From Amia ocellicauda (taxonomy: Eukaryota; Chordata; Actinopteri; Amiiformes; Amiidae): a stretch of DNA of 64,000 nucleotides. Location of the stretch: positions 10,055,676 to 10,119,675 of the forward strand of contig NC_089869.1 of NCBI RefSeq assembly GCF_036373705.1, in the 5' to 3' direction. The position numbers and the translations under genes are program-made. Positions 25,001 to 37,712 of this stretch are shown here, piece after piece; position 1 is the first letter of the stretch; every line of letters begins with the position of its first letter. The notes under the pieces were generated by a model. The model worked only from the letters and a program-made list of their open reading frames with translations. It had not been told where the DNA came from and searched no databases.

Positions 25001-28000
25001 TTGCATTTACTCACCTTCACTAGCAGCTTGGTGAGGGTTTCATCTCCACTGTACACGGCACCGGAGACCCTGCCCTGCTCCCACTGGACCTCCCCCATGG
25101 CACTGTACTGTTTGAGCTCCTCCAGAACCTCGGACTGCAAAAGGCCCTGGACCGGCAGGGCGCACGTGTAGCTCATTCCATCTTTCAAGGTGAACAGACT
25201 GGATGCCATGTCATCTAGAGCTTTATTCAGCTGAGCCTGAATCTGGGACAGACAGAACCGAGGAGAAGGGACAGCGACAAGAGGCCTCTTTAGTTTTTCT
25301 TGGTATTATTTATATATATATTTATTTGTATAGTCCCTGGTGAGGCAATATTTTCTTTAGAACAAATTTAATTTCCGTATTGGTGGATTGGAATGCTATC
25401 TTTGTTATTTCTCCAAACGACAAAAGAACAGGTCCGTGCAAAATTAGCAGAAAGAAGTGGACACACAAGTTGTAAACTCAACAAAACGCTAATTATGCCA
25501 GGAATTTAATGAAGCGCTGGGGAATCTAGGAAGACAAGTGTGGTATGAGAAGCCCTCCAGTTTATTGAAGGTTACTATGAATGAATGACCCGGAGTAAAC
25601 TCATGCTTAGCTCAGCACTCTGACTAACAGACTGCTGCAGGGGTTTCACCCTCCGTCTGGAGAGAGACTGAATCATCTGCCTTGGCTAGCTAAGGACAAA
25701 TAGAATAATTCAGTTTGTAGCCGGTCTTTTTGTCTTTTTAAAAAGTCATATGTAGTACATTGATTAAAAACTGGGATTATGTTCAAGGCTGCTATTCAAA
25801 TGTTGTGAAACACTGTCATATATACAACATGGATAATTATATACATTTTCAATATGTAACAGAAATGGTAAAGAAAAAGAAAAACTTACTGTAGCACCAA
25901 TGAATGGGATTTTTCTTATAATCTTAAAAATCTGCTTCTTAATTCTTGATTTCAAACCTGAAGACAAAAAATATATATATATATATGTATATATAAATTA
26001 TGTGTTGAAATAGTATAACTAAGTCAGATGACCTTGGTTTCCAGAAATCTATCAAATAAATCCCTACAATAATATGGAGTGTTAAAGATCTTTTTTTTTT
26101 TTTTATCAGAAAGAGTGAAATAAAGACACACAAAAAAAAAGAAAGAATAAAAAGCTAGGCATCACGTTTGCCTTTTTATTCAGATGCCACAGAGTTATCA
26201 AAATCTCTCTCAACCCCAAAGGACTAAATTCAGTAAGACTATGAAGATATCACAAATAAACATACATCAACTTCTAGAAAGTAGAGAATAGCTGTGACAA
26301 TACAGTTGTGACAATTGTGATAATGGTCAGTGGCTAATCTTTGTAAGTAATCTAGGTAACACATACAATTGACATACAATTTAATATACGAATCTTGACC
26401 TATGTTTTACTTTTAGTTACAAAACGCATAATGTTTCAAAAAAATTCAAATACTGTTGGATGATTTAAAGGGATTTCAAATAATATACATATAACAAAAA
26501 ATGTCAGAATATACGTCTCAAACTGGGAATGATTTGTAAATATATCTAAGGCTAGGGTAAAACAACATCCTCACTCAGGCTGTTTTTCAAGAATGCCAGA
26601 TTGCTAAGGAACTTTAAAAGTCCAGTTTCTTGTCACTTGCTTGTACTGGGGGACCTTTGCACTCATGTCGGTAGAGATTATTAAAGGCTGTTAAGATGGT
26701 TAAATTCTCCAAGGCCAATGATATGTTCAATGTCAGTGATAAACTGCCTGCTGGATGTACTGTACACTGTCTCATGTTCCAATGTCCAATGCACATATCA
26801 AAGCAAACAATCTGACTTACAGCTGTAATATAGTTGGAACAAACAACCCCAAAAAAATCACATCACCCACAATTCACTAGTATTAAACTTTTTCTCTCAA
26901 ACATCTGCTTCATACAAATACATTGGATAAAGGACAAGCGGGGAATTAATGCAGAATTATTAGCTCAATAATGGAGTTATAAAGATACATTTCAATACTG
27001 CAGGCATCACAAAGTGTCTGCTAGAAAATGTGTCCAATCCCAGGTCAAGACGGGAGAGCCCTATACTCACTGTCTTGCTGGAAGAGAAACCCCCGAAGCC
27101 ACACCGCCAGCAGTGTGAAGCCCATCGTCACTGCGATGATCTGCCACGGTTCCAGCCCCTGGCACTGCGTATTCACAAACCGCCGGCTGTCATCCAAATA
27201 CACCAGCAGGATTTCTTTGTACACCTCCATGGCACTCTGCACGGCAAAACAGAAACAGGAAAGCATTGAGTTTTCTGAGAACCAAGCAACTGAAGAGATG
27301 CTATCTTTATTTCAGAACTAACATTTACTATGCAATCGGATGATATACAATTGTATTCCTCTCTAGCTATTGTTTTTCCTCTTGGAGGTGAAATGTTGAG
27401 ATTCTAGTTATTTCATATCATATGCAAGTGTATACTATACATTGTGATTGTACCCTTAAGGGAAATGCATCAACAGGTTCATGTCTTGTAACCAATTATA
27501 ATTTCTGTGTTAGTTGAGCACAATAAGAGTGAAAGGTTAACAAAACACAAAGACAGACTCCAGTCCTATACCTGCCCCCCACTATCTGTCATAAGCTTAC
27601 TAGAAATCTTCCCGAATTATGTTATGACAACATTATCGTGAAACAAAGTGGCAATTAGGTTAAAGGTGGCTTGGCCCATATAAGTTTAAGGCAAAGTTCA
27701 AAATCTCTTTCTTGCATAGTGTGCGCTCAGAAAGATAAAATCCAAAAGGGCCTGTGATAATCTCCACATTCAACACACTGACAGTGCAATCTGACTCACG
27801 GGATAATACAAAAAATACATGATTCACACATTTGAGACTCGATAAGAGAACACTCAGTCACTTTCCCAGCGACATTAATTTGGCTCTAATAAGATGTTCT
27901 AAGTCATGTAGGCCATGTATATATTATAGAGAAACTGTACGGGTGTGTTTTTCACTTTTCTCTATGAATTACAGGCAAACAAGTGCTCCACTGCAGCAAA

Positions 28001-30764
28001 ATCTGAACCCGCTTTGTGAAGCACCTTTCTTTTAAGGGGAGGAGTGCTTATGAGCCACTTCCTCAGCCAAATCCATGGGAAAAGACAGAAAAGGAGAAGG
28101 AGAGGCAGACAGACAGGCATGCATGCAGGCAGGGTGAGACAAGAAGAGCTGTAGGGTATTTCAAGAGTCAATGCAGATGTCAGAACAGATATATACTTGA
28201 AAAAGTAACACTGTATGGAGAAGTTAATGTACTTGAGGTAGGGACACTCAAACAGTCAGACATGCTCCAGAAATTACCTCAGCAGGAAGACCTTAACACT
28301 GCCTCGACAGATGAAGTTGGCTATAGAGAGTGAATTCTGAGATAGAGACTGAATTATCCTAATCGGAATGGAATTTAATAGAAAAGAAAAAAGGAGAGAA
28401 GAGAAAATATGTTTCCTCCCACTTCAGTTATGAACGGATTTGGTCATAGATTCTAGCTACTAATAAACTGAGAGCTTGTTTGACACAACAACCCTTGCAA
28501 GTCTACTTTAAAGTTACAAAACACTTGACCTTAATTTCCTTTTAAACATAGCAACTTTCCCTTCTTGCAATTTCTGCTTGCATAGTCAGTCTTATCAACA
28601 GGACAGTTGGAGGCCAGCATGGACAAGACAATGCAGGGCCAAACCCTGATTATGGCCACAATGTTTCAGAGTTATTGCGTCTGCGTTCTCACACAACACA
28701 ATCACTGCCAGTAGTTACTACAAGCTGGCATGCATTTTACTCCCCAGCTTGCGTGCATTTTTTAGTTTTTTTCTCTCTACAGCAACCGTCTCAGATTAGA
28801 GCAGCTGGGAACAATAGTCATTGTTCATGTAACAGCAACAAGCCACCATGGACCAATTTCTAGTCTGCACTAGGGAAGGGTGCCCCTGGGAATCAGTAAA
28901 AATTACAGGACAAAAGAATAAAAATACTGAGGCCGTGAAAGGGCGTTGCCACAATTCAGGCAAAATTTAAGGAAAGCATAATTGGATATCTGGTATTCAG
29001 ACAAAACACTCAAAAAACTCAAGCAGTAACCCTGTCCTTCCTGCAATTTGTACTAAAACATTAAACATGTTTGTGTAACACTTTTGAATAAATAAAATAC
29101 AAAGCGTCTTCGTTAATATGTCAAAGATATGCAATGCATGTCTGACAACATGTTTCTGGTTCTCTAAACAGTAATGCATGAAAACAATCTCACAAAGCTT
29201 TTGATGAGCTGAACAAACAGAACATTGAACTGAAATAAACAAGCTTGCCAAGGTGCTTTTCAGCCGTAATGTGACTTAAATCACATATTTTAAGTGAAAA
29301 ATCTGTCACTGGTCTTCTGTGGCAATCTGGGCACTGCAAGACAGTCACTAACAGAACATACAGGCTGCTAATTAAGATAAGGGGGAAGACGTTTTGTGTA
29401 CAGCTTTGATAACAAGCAGCAGACTTTTTTTTTTTATCAGCATGGGATTTTTCCTGCACACAGACAGTGCAGTGACCCGAGGAAACAAACAGACTGTTTA
29501 GTGTGAGAAGCAGCAAAAAGTGTGAATACGTTAGTCTGTCTGATGGCAACGGACCACAACAAATCCAGAACTGAAACTGTCTGAAAGAAGTAAAACGACA
29601 CTCCTAACAACTTTAATGCTGAAGAATCATAATGAAATACTCTCCCACGATTTAATACCCAAATTGGCAGTGAGGCCATATGGGTCTTAAAAACCTACAC
29701 CACGACATACAAACATAAGCCTAAGAGACATCAATACACTGCAGTATTATATTGCAAGAAGATATAAACTACTTATGTCTATCCATGTTTGCTGATGTGG
29801 TTTTAAAATGGTTTATTGGCAGCATCTTTCTTAAGACCGTTACTAAAGGAGTTGTGCAATGTGCCCAGTGCTTTTGTTCATACGCAGCCAGGACCAATGA
29901 CTTTCCCTGCTATTAGGCTGCAGTACTTCATGAGAAAAACGATTGCCTGCACACACATATTCCTTCTGCTAGTCAAGTAAACAGGTGAGCACATGGGTGT
30001 ATGTTTTTCTCACTGGAAATGTAACTTTAGTTCTACTGCCAGGACCTAAACTGATTAAACCAAAGCAAAGCACTTATCATATGGAGAAAAAAGGTTATTA
30101 AAATAGAATAATAACCAACAATGCAACGCTAGATGGAAAGCGAAGACAAACAATAAAAAATGCATGATTGACAGGTGCTGTCTTACTGCAGAGAGGTCCA
30201 AGAAATGATTGACAGGTGCAGTCACTTCAGATTCTAAAACTTTTCCATACTTCTCAGTGTTTTGCAGGCATATTTATCTTGATGCCTTTTCCTCAAACGT
30301 TATAATTTACAGTCGCATTATTATTTCGAACTAAGTGCAAAATGTCCTTCTGAAAAGAACAGTTCAAACTAGACACGGGATTACTTCAAACAGCTATAAC
30401 TCAAGAGCGAAACAATTCTGTCTGCATTTCTAATCGCCCGAAACTAAACAGTATACGAACTAGCAAGGAAGATCATTTCAATCTCGGATGAATAAGTACA
30501 TCGTTGCATAAGCGAAAAGTAAAACAGCTACAGAAACAGACTGTATACGGGTGCTGTACAACCTTAAGAAGGAAACAAGATTAAAACCATAAACGAGCTT
30601 GTAAAATCATATCCGTGCATGTACGACAACTGTAAAGAAAAGGGCTGCTTCCTCCACTCTGCTTCTTTGTCCTTGAAATGCTGTTGGTTTCCCCCGATCC
30701 CTTTCAAAGAAGAGAATAAATAAAAACGCCACTCGTCACTTGATATACTTACCCCAAAATCCAT
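19067..30764 (-). CDS. SGPL1: Sphingosine-1-phosphate lyase 1 (SGPL1), complete
   Basis: Thirteen coding exons (minus): 30764-30753, 27236-27071, 25957-25890, 25242-25015, 24794-24666, 21910-21822, 21130-21022, 20817-20719, 20607-20461, 20324-20086, 19869-19723, 19413-19293 and 19210-19067. All are GT/AG and in phase, giving 565 aa (human: 568). This ER-membrane, PLP-dependent enzyme cleaves sphingosine-1-phosphate to hexadecenal and phosphoethanolamine, the exit step of sphingolipid breakdown. A short lumenal N-terminus and one membrane segment (about 36-55) precede the cytosolic PLP fold: [37 protein letters not shown], and the PLP Lys K349 in SADTHK, the last codon of exon 9. Start: MDFGSAMEVY aligns with fish SGPL1. 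An in-frame ATG 15 codons upstream (30809) is an alternative. No disruption was seen. Intron 1 is 3.5 kb. Confidence 0.97.
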
Positions 30765-31060
30765 GCTGATTCGCGGTCTTGAGCTGCCCAGACAGGCTAT
30801 TTTCTGCACGTCGGTTTTCCTTGTTTGTGTGGGAGCCGATTGTCTTGTTTTACTCTAACCGACAGCCTCCGTCCCTCCTGTTTCCACCACTAAGTCAATG
30901 TTAGCTCAGGAAGTCAGTCACACTGCCCTCACAGCAGCCTTGTCTCTGATCATGCAGGCCAGAAGCTTTGTCATGTGACTTGGAACTTTAGGACTCTGTC
31001 TGAGCAGCGGCCATCTTGAGTGGGGGCATCTTGTGTGTCGCTTTACTCGCTTAGGTAATT
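30765..31060 (-). promoter_or_regulatory. SGPL1 5' UTR / promoter region
   Basis: On the minus strand CAAGATGGCCG at 31018-31008 is a YY1-type motif in the same direction as SGPL1, and TCATGTGAC (30971-30979, plus) is an E-box of the USF/TFEB type. No TATA box is evident. The start site lies probably within about 250 bp of the ATG. Confidence 0.5.
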
Positions 31061-31321
31061 CTAGACAAGTTAATTGTTAAAAAAAAAATATATATATATA
31101 TATATAATTATTCTCAATGTGCACTTTAACTCATATTTGCAGTATTGCATGAATGAAAAAGTTATAGTAGTTGATAAAGCAAGCAAATTAAGATTTACAT
31201 CCCAGCTTGTTGCTAGTTTCTGTGGGGTTCCTGTTGTCTGGCTTTGGATTGAGTTTTGTCTATATTGAATATAGTATCAGCAACAGATCCAATGCAGGAA
31301 GAAGGCCTCCATGTTTCCACT

Positions 31322-31590
31322 TCAATCAGAAACATCTCTTTTCCTTGTCACGCTAGCAAATCTTATATAATCTTCCCATCTTTTAGGTGTTTTTCTTCTA
31401 GGTCTTTTTTCATCTTTTGGGATCCATGCTACAGCTTCCTTTGTTAATCTGTTGTTCATCAGATCTGTTGTTAATCGGTCTGCTGTTCTTGCAATGTGTC
31501 CGGCCCATTGCCATTTTAACATTTTCACTCTTTCAATGATGTCACATGTTTTTCTCTGTTCTTGTCATTCCAAGTACATATTTTCAAGCT
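31322..31590 (-). mobile_element. LINE ORF2 C-terminal tail, copy 2
   Basis: The best preserved copy of this LINE tail has an open frame from 31528 to 31322 with [13 protein letters not shown], then AWIPKDEKRPRRKTPKRW. Similarity continues upstream to about 31590. Orientation is minus, about 560 bp from the SGPL1 start codon. Confidence 0.75.
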
Positions 31591-31618
31591 AAGTTGTGTT
31601 GTTTCCAGTTTATGTATT

Positions 31619-31659
31619 TATAGATAGATATATAGATAGACAGACAGATAGATAGATAG
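31619..31659 (+). repeat. (GATA)n/(GACA)n microsatellite
   Basis: Imperfect GATA units with two internal GACA units. Confidence 0.8.
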
Positions 31660-32289
31660 CAGCTAAATATGTATATAAAAAATATGAAAATACATTTCAA
31701 CATAATTAGCATGGGGTAAATATAATACTTATTAAAATTACACAGAAATGTCAATTTACTGTTATTTTACTCCATATTTAGGTAGAATGTAAAGACGTAT
31801 ACTTTAATTGTGGTCCTTAGATTGTTAATTTACAAACCCCTGGATGAACAGGATGGGGAGACAATTGTCTGAAGTAACCAAGGCAACCAAGGGCATGCAA
31901 GAGCCAACCACTAGAGGGCATGTTTGAGTTAGAGAGTAATGATGCTAAAATGGTCAAATTAAATGATCTGACATTCAGGTCATCATCAGAGCACAGATAG
32001 ATCATTTATTTATTATGGAACACACCTGTGCATAGGGGGGACTCTGTTCAATGAATCACTTAATAACATCCTTTCAAATGAAGGGTCCGGATACTTAAAA
32101 TTACAAGTATATATTACAAGACACAATCTCTTCAAACCTCTTCACAGAAACTCTTGAATAATTGTTCAAGACGTTTTACTGGGGAAAAAATATGAATCAA
32201 GTTAGAGATTATTTGAACAATGTATTTTATATTTGCAAAAACACCCAAAGAGCTTCAGAGTCAATTTCTAATCTAAGACAATTGAAGTA

Positions 32290-32680
32290 GATCAATGGAT
32301 ACTCAGAAGTCTAAGAAGTTATGTCTGCCTTGGACAACGAATTAGCACAGACAGAGATATTATGGAAGAAATCAAAAGAAGAGTGAAAATGGGATGGAGT
32401 GTATTTGGAAGACACAGTACACTTTTGAAAGGAAGTCTACCCATTTCCCTGAGGAGAAAAGCAATCAATGCATACCACCAGTGCTTATTTATGGTTGTGG
32501 AAAATGGTCACTAAATGCTAAAATGTTATAGAAACTGCAGACAACACGAAGAAGGATGGAAAAAACAAGAAAATATAGAAATGAATGGATCAGAGAACAA
32601 GCAAAAATATGTAATCAAATGGCAATGGGTCGGACACTGGTCAAATCAAACAGATCAAATATGGATAAAGGAAGGTTTTG
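32290..32680 (+). mobile_element. Older LINE, 5' part, interrupted by CR1-like insertion
   Basis: Translated in shifting frames: YLGQRISTDRDIMEEIKRRV, then RRKAINAYHQ, then NEWI-type and KWQWVGHW motifs. This is the end of a LINE reverse transcriptase ORF. Similarity stops at about 32675 after AAAGGAAG and resumes at 34989, so a younger element landed here. It carries several stops and frameshifts. Confidence 0.65.
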
Positions 32681-32689
32681 GCAAATGAC

Positions 32690-34988
32690 TGCTTTCTAAC
32701 TCAGTTTGTCAGGGAACCAGAGAGAGCGCATGCATTGATCTGATATTTTCAGATGATAGAGTCAGAGGGACACTAGTTAGGGAACCAACGACGAACTGTG
32801 ATCACAATATGAGGTGTACTTTCAAAAAACAAGGACCAAGTCTAAAACAATGATCTACAATTTTAGAAAAGCAAATCTTGGGAGGTATGAGGTGGCACTT
32901 TAAAAGATGGATGGTTTTATTCAGGGGTGTGATGCTGCTAAATGTTTTGGGGGGGCACAGGGGGCACAGAAGCGGCGAGGGATCATATAAGAGAAATCAC
33001 ATGTAATTAAATGTTTCTACATGGGTTTGACATGAAAAATATGAACAATGGAAATAATTAGACAGGGCGTGCCCAATTTTAACCAAAAGTTAGCAAATTG
33101 AGGACCAAAAAACATTGGCCAAAATGGTTTAATAGAAGTATGCAAAAAAATATCAAGAGAAAGAAAATGTTGCATGGCGCATACAAAAGGGATGGAGACG
33201 AAACAAAATACAAATAATATGTTGAACTGCAAAGAGATGTCAAGAAACGGATCGGGAAAGCAAAGAGAGAAATAGAAAGAAACATAGCTCTTGGAGCTAA
33301 AATATATTTGTTCAATAATACAACAGCAAAAGGTCAATAAAGGATGAACTGAAACAGATAAAAGGCAAAAAAGGAAGTGTCCTGGAAAACGAACAAGATG
33401 TGGCAAATGTTCTAAATGATTATTTTTACAAAAGAAAAAATGGATAACATGCCACAGGTTAACAATCAGTCCAGTCAAACCCTGAGAGAGATCAGGATAA
33501 ATGAGGAGGAGATAGTAAAGGGACTAGCAGAATTAAAAACAAACAAATCACCTGGGCCAGATGGGATATTTCCAACAGTACTTATAGAAATGAGGGAAAT
33601 TATTTATAGGCCACTAACTCAAATATTCCAAATGGCACTTAGAACAGGGGATGTGCCAACTGACTGGAAGACAGCAAATGTCATACCAATCCACAAGAAA
33701 GGGGACAAAACTGAGCCAGGAAATTACAGACCAATCAGTCTCACCTGCATCACCTGTAAAATGTTGGAAAAAATCATTAGACAGAAAATAGAGGAGCATC
33801 TTAATGAAAACCATATTCTTGGAGATAGTCAGCATGGGTTTAGACGAGGCAGATCATGTCTTACTAATTTATTAGAATTTTCTGAACATGCAACTGCAGC
33901 TGTAGATCATGTGAAAGCATATGATATGATATACTTAGATTTTCAAAAAGCTTTTGATAAGATTTCACACCAAAGACTGATCCTCAAATTGGAAGCTGTA
34001 GGCATTCAGGGTAATATAAGTAGATGGATTATGAACTGGCTGATGTATAGGAAACAGAGGGTGTCGATTATATGAGTTGCTTCTAACTGTAGTAAGGTTG
34101 TTAGTGGAGTTCCACAGGGATCAGTACTAGGGCCTTTGCTTTTTCTAATCTATATTAATGATCTGGACTCTAGGATAGTTAGTAAACTTGTCAAATTCAC
34201 AGATGATACTGAAATAGGTGGCTCAGCAGATACAATCTCGGCAGCACAGGTTAGGGACTTGGATAATATTCAGTTGTGGGCCGACACCTGGCAGATGAAA
34301 TTCAATGTGGACAAGTGCAAGGTATTACATGCGGGTCACAAAGATGTCCACTATAATTACACTATGGGAGGAAAGAACTAGATTAAGTAACGCATCGGAA
34401 AGACCTAGGAGTCTACGTGGACTCCTTACTTTCTCCATCCAAATAATGTTGCGAAGCAATAAAAAAAAGCTAACAAAATGCTAGGGTATATTGTCAAACA
34501 TGTAGAATTGAGAACAAGGGCAGTGATGTTCAGACTGTACAATGCACTAGTTAGAGCTCATCTGGATACTGTGTGCAGTTCTGCAGTTCAGAGGAGAGCG
34601 ACCAGACTTATTCCAGGTCTGAAGGGAATGTCCTACTGAGAGACTGAGGGACCTGAACCTTTTCACCCTGGAACAGAGGAGACTACGTGGGGACTTGATT
34701 CAAGTCTTCAAAATCATGAAAGGCATCAACCACATCAAACCAGAGGATCTTTTCCAGATCAGCAGGGACACACGCACCCAGGGACACAAACAGAAAAAAG
34801 CCACTCAAGACAGAAAATAGGAGACACTTCTTCACATAAAGAGTCATCACAATCTGGGACAAACTCCCCAGCGATGTCATTGAAGCTGAAAATTTGGGAA
34901 CATTCAAAAACAGACAACACTGGACATCAAACGAGCATGATAGGTTGAATGGCCTCCTCTTCTTTGTAAACTTTATGTTATGTTCTTA
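32690..34988 (+). mobile_element. CR1-like non-LTR retrotransposon, 5'-truncated
   Basis: The element starts inside the endonuclease domain (TQFVREPTR, IDLIFSDDR, then CDHNM near 32800). A decayed linker follows, then the reverse transcriptase: NKSPGPDGIFP (33541 on), NYRPISLTC, GFRRGRSCLTNL, YLDFQKAFDKISH, GVPQGSVLGPLLFLIYINDL and KFTDDTEIGG. The frame is open over 33416-34075, meets one TGA, and continues to 34381. The usual FADD box reads FTDD. Downstream similarity (NKMLGYIVKHVELRTRAVMF) is broken by frameshifts. The 3' end shows GGTTGAATGGCCTCCTC and TTATGTTATGTTCTTAT, like CR1/L2-type tails. The copy is dead. Confidence 0.85.
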
Positions 34989-35110
34989 TTGAATGGATAC
35001 CAGGAGATGAAAAAGACCTAGGAGACAACCACATAAAAGATGGAAAGATGAAATCGTAAATTTTGCATGTGTGACATGGAGAAGAGAAGCTGCAAATTGA
35101 AGCAAGTGGA
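34989..35110 (+). mobile_element. Older LINE, 3' part
   Basis: EWIPGDEKDLGDN resumes exactly where the 5' part (to 32680) stopped, judged against the uninterrupted copies at 9617-9800 and 31322-31590. Together they show a nested insertion. Confidence 0.65.
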
Positions 35111-35189
35111 AACATCTTGGGTTAGGTTTAGGGTGCTCAACATCAGAACTCAGATGATGTGCATTAGGTATTAATGTGTTAATCCTATG

Positions 35190-35240
35190 TTATTCATATG
35201 AATTGATGAGGAAACCCACCACCTTGTTTTAAAGTGTTAC
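35190..35240 (+). repeat. Single terminal repeat of the 5.2 kb MITE family
   Basis: TTCATATGAATTGATGAGGA followed by AACCCACCACCTTGTTTTAA matches one end of the palindromic MITE at 5249-5434. No partner end was seen nearby. Confidence 0.5.
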
Positions 35241-35583
35241 ACAAAATGTAGTGGCATTTCTTCTTAAATGTTCTTCAATGTTGGTCAATTGCTTCTAGAA
35301 GCACTTTACCCTGATACACATATCATTGCTCCCGGACATGACAGTGAAATAGTCACAGTCACGAACAACATTCTTTCCTCCCCTCCAATATTGTCTCGTA
35401 GATTCTAGATGTGTATTTGTGTTGTCATTATTTCGCCATGTGCTATTTGTACTGTCATTTGCAGCATGTCATTTCAAAAACCTAAAGATTTTTGGTGCAA
35501 TTTTTGGTGGTGCATGTTCTGTTATTGAAGTTCTGAATAGCTGCTCATTATTGATTTAAAATTGCATGCTTATGTTTATAGTG

Positions 35584-36518
35584 TACACCGATCAGCCATA
35601 ACATTATGACCACTGACAGGTGAAGTAAATAACACTGTTAATCTCGTTATCATGGCACCTGTCAGTGGGTGGGATATATTAGGCAGCAAGTGAACATTTT
35701 GTCCTCAAAGTTGATGGGTTAGAAGCAGGAAAAATGGGCAAGCGTAAGGATCTGAGCGACTTTTGATAGGTACTGACCACTGCAGACCGGGAACACCCCA
35801 CAAGAGCTGCAGTTTTGGAGATGCTCTGACCCAGTCATCTAGCCATCACAATTTGGCCCTTGTCAAAGTGGTCCAAGGAAGGAAAAGCGGTGAACTGGCG
35901 ACAGGGTCATGGGCGGCCAAGGCACATTGATGCACGTGGGGAGCGAAGGCTGGCCCATGTGGTCCGATCCAACAGACGAGCTACTGTAGCTCAAATTGCT
36001 GAAAAAGTTAATGCTGGTTCTGATAGAAAGGTGTCAGAACACACAGTGCATCGCAGTTTGTTGCGTATGGGGCTGCGTAGCCGCAGACCAGTCAGGGTGC
36101 CCATGCTGACCCCTGTCCACTGCCGAAAGCACCTACAATGGGCACGTGAGCATCAGAACTGGACCACGGAGCAATGGAAGAAGGTGGCCTGGTCTGATGA
36201 ATCACGAGTTCAAGGTGTTGACTTGGCATCCAAATCCCCCAGATCTCAATCCAATCGAGCATCTGTGGGATGTGCTGGCCGAACAAGTCCGATCCATGGA
36301 GGCCCCACCTCGACACTTACAGGACTTAAAGGATCTTCTGCTAACGTCTTGGTGCCAGATACCACAGCACACCTTCAGAGGTCTAGTGGAGTCCATGCCT
36401 CGACGGGTCAGGGCTGTTTTGTTAGCAAAAGGGGGACCTACACAATATTAGGCAATATAAATATTCAATATTCAATATAAATTGAACACTGTGCAGTATG
36501 TTATGGCTGATCTGTGTA
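35584..36518 (+). mobile_element. Tc1/mariner element with internally deleted transposase
   Basis: Inverted ends TACACCGATCAGCCATAACA (35584) and TGTTATGGCTGATCTGTGTA (ending 36518) bound the element. The N-terminal transposase, with helix-turn-helix DNA-binding region, is open from about 35860 (GHGRPRHIDARGERRL; RRATVAQIAEKV) to KKVAWSDESR, which holds the first catalytic Asp. There the frame jumps: the second frame (to 36451) gives FKVLTWHPNPPDLNPIEHLW and ends MPRRVRAVLLAKGGPTQY. The stretch with the second catalytic Asp is gone. This copy cannot make active enzyme; its ends are intact enough to be moved in trans. Confidence 0.9.
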
Positions 36519-36775
36519 GTGTATATATATAGTGAGAAAAACATATTGAAGATTATTAAACGCAAGTCTCAATTTCTGATGAGAAACTTGAAGTCCATGG
36601 TCTGCAATAGTGGGGTTTAATAAATTGAACCCTGTGCAGTATTTTTTTTAAAGATAATAAGACAAGTACATATATTTTAACTTAAGTGTTTAATAATAAT
36701 TGAACCCAAACAGTGGAGCAACAATTGTTTTTAAAATGCCCAATCCAGCTCCCTTACATTATGCTAACAGGTGAT

Positions 36776-37350
36776 TCATTGACATTGACATTTAATGCAC
36801 CTTGGTTACAACAAGAATAATAACGTGTGGCACCGTGTGGGGGGCACGATGCCAGGGCTCTATAGGTGGGGTCTCTCAGAAACAGCAACTCAAAGGCAGG
36901 GGAGTGGGGTGAAGGAAGTACAGGTTTATTTACAGTGAACAAAACAGAGACATACAAAGCCCTAGCTCCTTTCTGAGCCTAAACTAAATGTGGTCACAGA
37001 CCCCTAACCTACACATAGTAATGAAACACAAATAAGACAAACAGGAAGACAGGAGGGCAACCGGAGTCCCGGGACCACAGGCAGGTGGCCAGAGCGCAGC
37101 ACAAGGCAGTGGGGACGAATGAGGCTGACCAAAGTGACTTCCAGGTCCGAAGGGGGAGTAGAGGAGGTACCCAGCAGTGATGACACGACTTCAGAGAGTA
37201 GCAGGGACAGGCAGAGGAAGGCCAACTGGTAGCCACAGTGCCAGGAGCCACAACAAGGATGCTCCACCCAGGGACCAGGGTTTGAGATGAAAGCAGCAGG
37301 GGAGCGAGGTAGGAGGAGCCCCCCAGCAAGCACCGACAGGGAGAGCAAGG
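36776..37350 (-). repeat. GC-rich 3' flank of pim copy B
   Basis: Minus-strand counterpart of 9000-9612. It contains CTGTAAATAAACCTGTACTT, a possible poly(A) signal of the old gene. Homology ends at TGACATTGACATTTAATGCA, the same place as in copy A. Confidence 0.7.
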
Positions 37351-37712
37351 ACGGTGGTCGGGGACGAGGTGAACCCCTCCATTGTTTCCCTGGTAGGGTT
37401 CTCCAGAGGCTTCAGGGGTCGTCTCTCACCTCCTGGTCCTGGCAAAACAACAGAATTGGAGAAAACAAGATAGAGTTTGAAACTGAAGACTCAGTTGATG
37501 AAAGTGTTGTGATACATTTAGGAATAAAAATTCATCTGTTTTCTGACACCCTGATTGAGGAATGGGTAATCGCTTAAAAGCAGTGTTTGCTTCTGACATG
37601 CTTTATAGAGATAGAACTGTGCATTCACAGGCATGCAAAGCTTAAACATGCTGATTCACACTGGAGGCATTGTTTTTTATTGTACACACCTTCCACCACT
37701 CAGACCAGTTCA

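Noticed and set aside
35119..35134. GGGTTAGGTTTAGGGT resembling telomere repeat
   Set aside because: Only two imperfect units, inside a repeat remnant; chance or repeat derived.
36754..37445. Several open frames on minus strand, one similar to 9441-9734
   Set aside because: Shared only because the flanking repeat is shared; stops and frame changes differ and no protein family is recognised.
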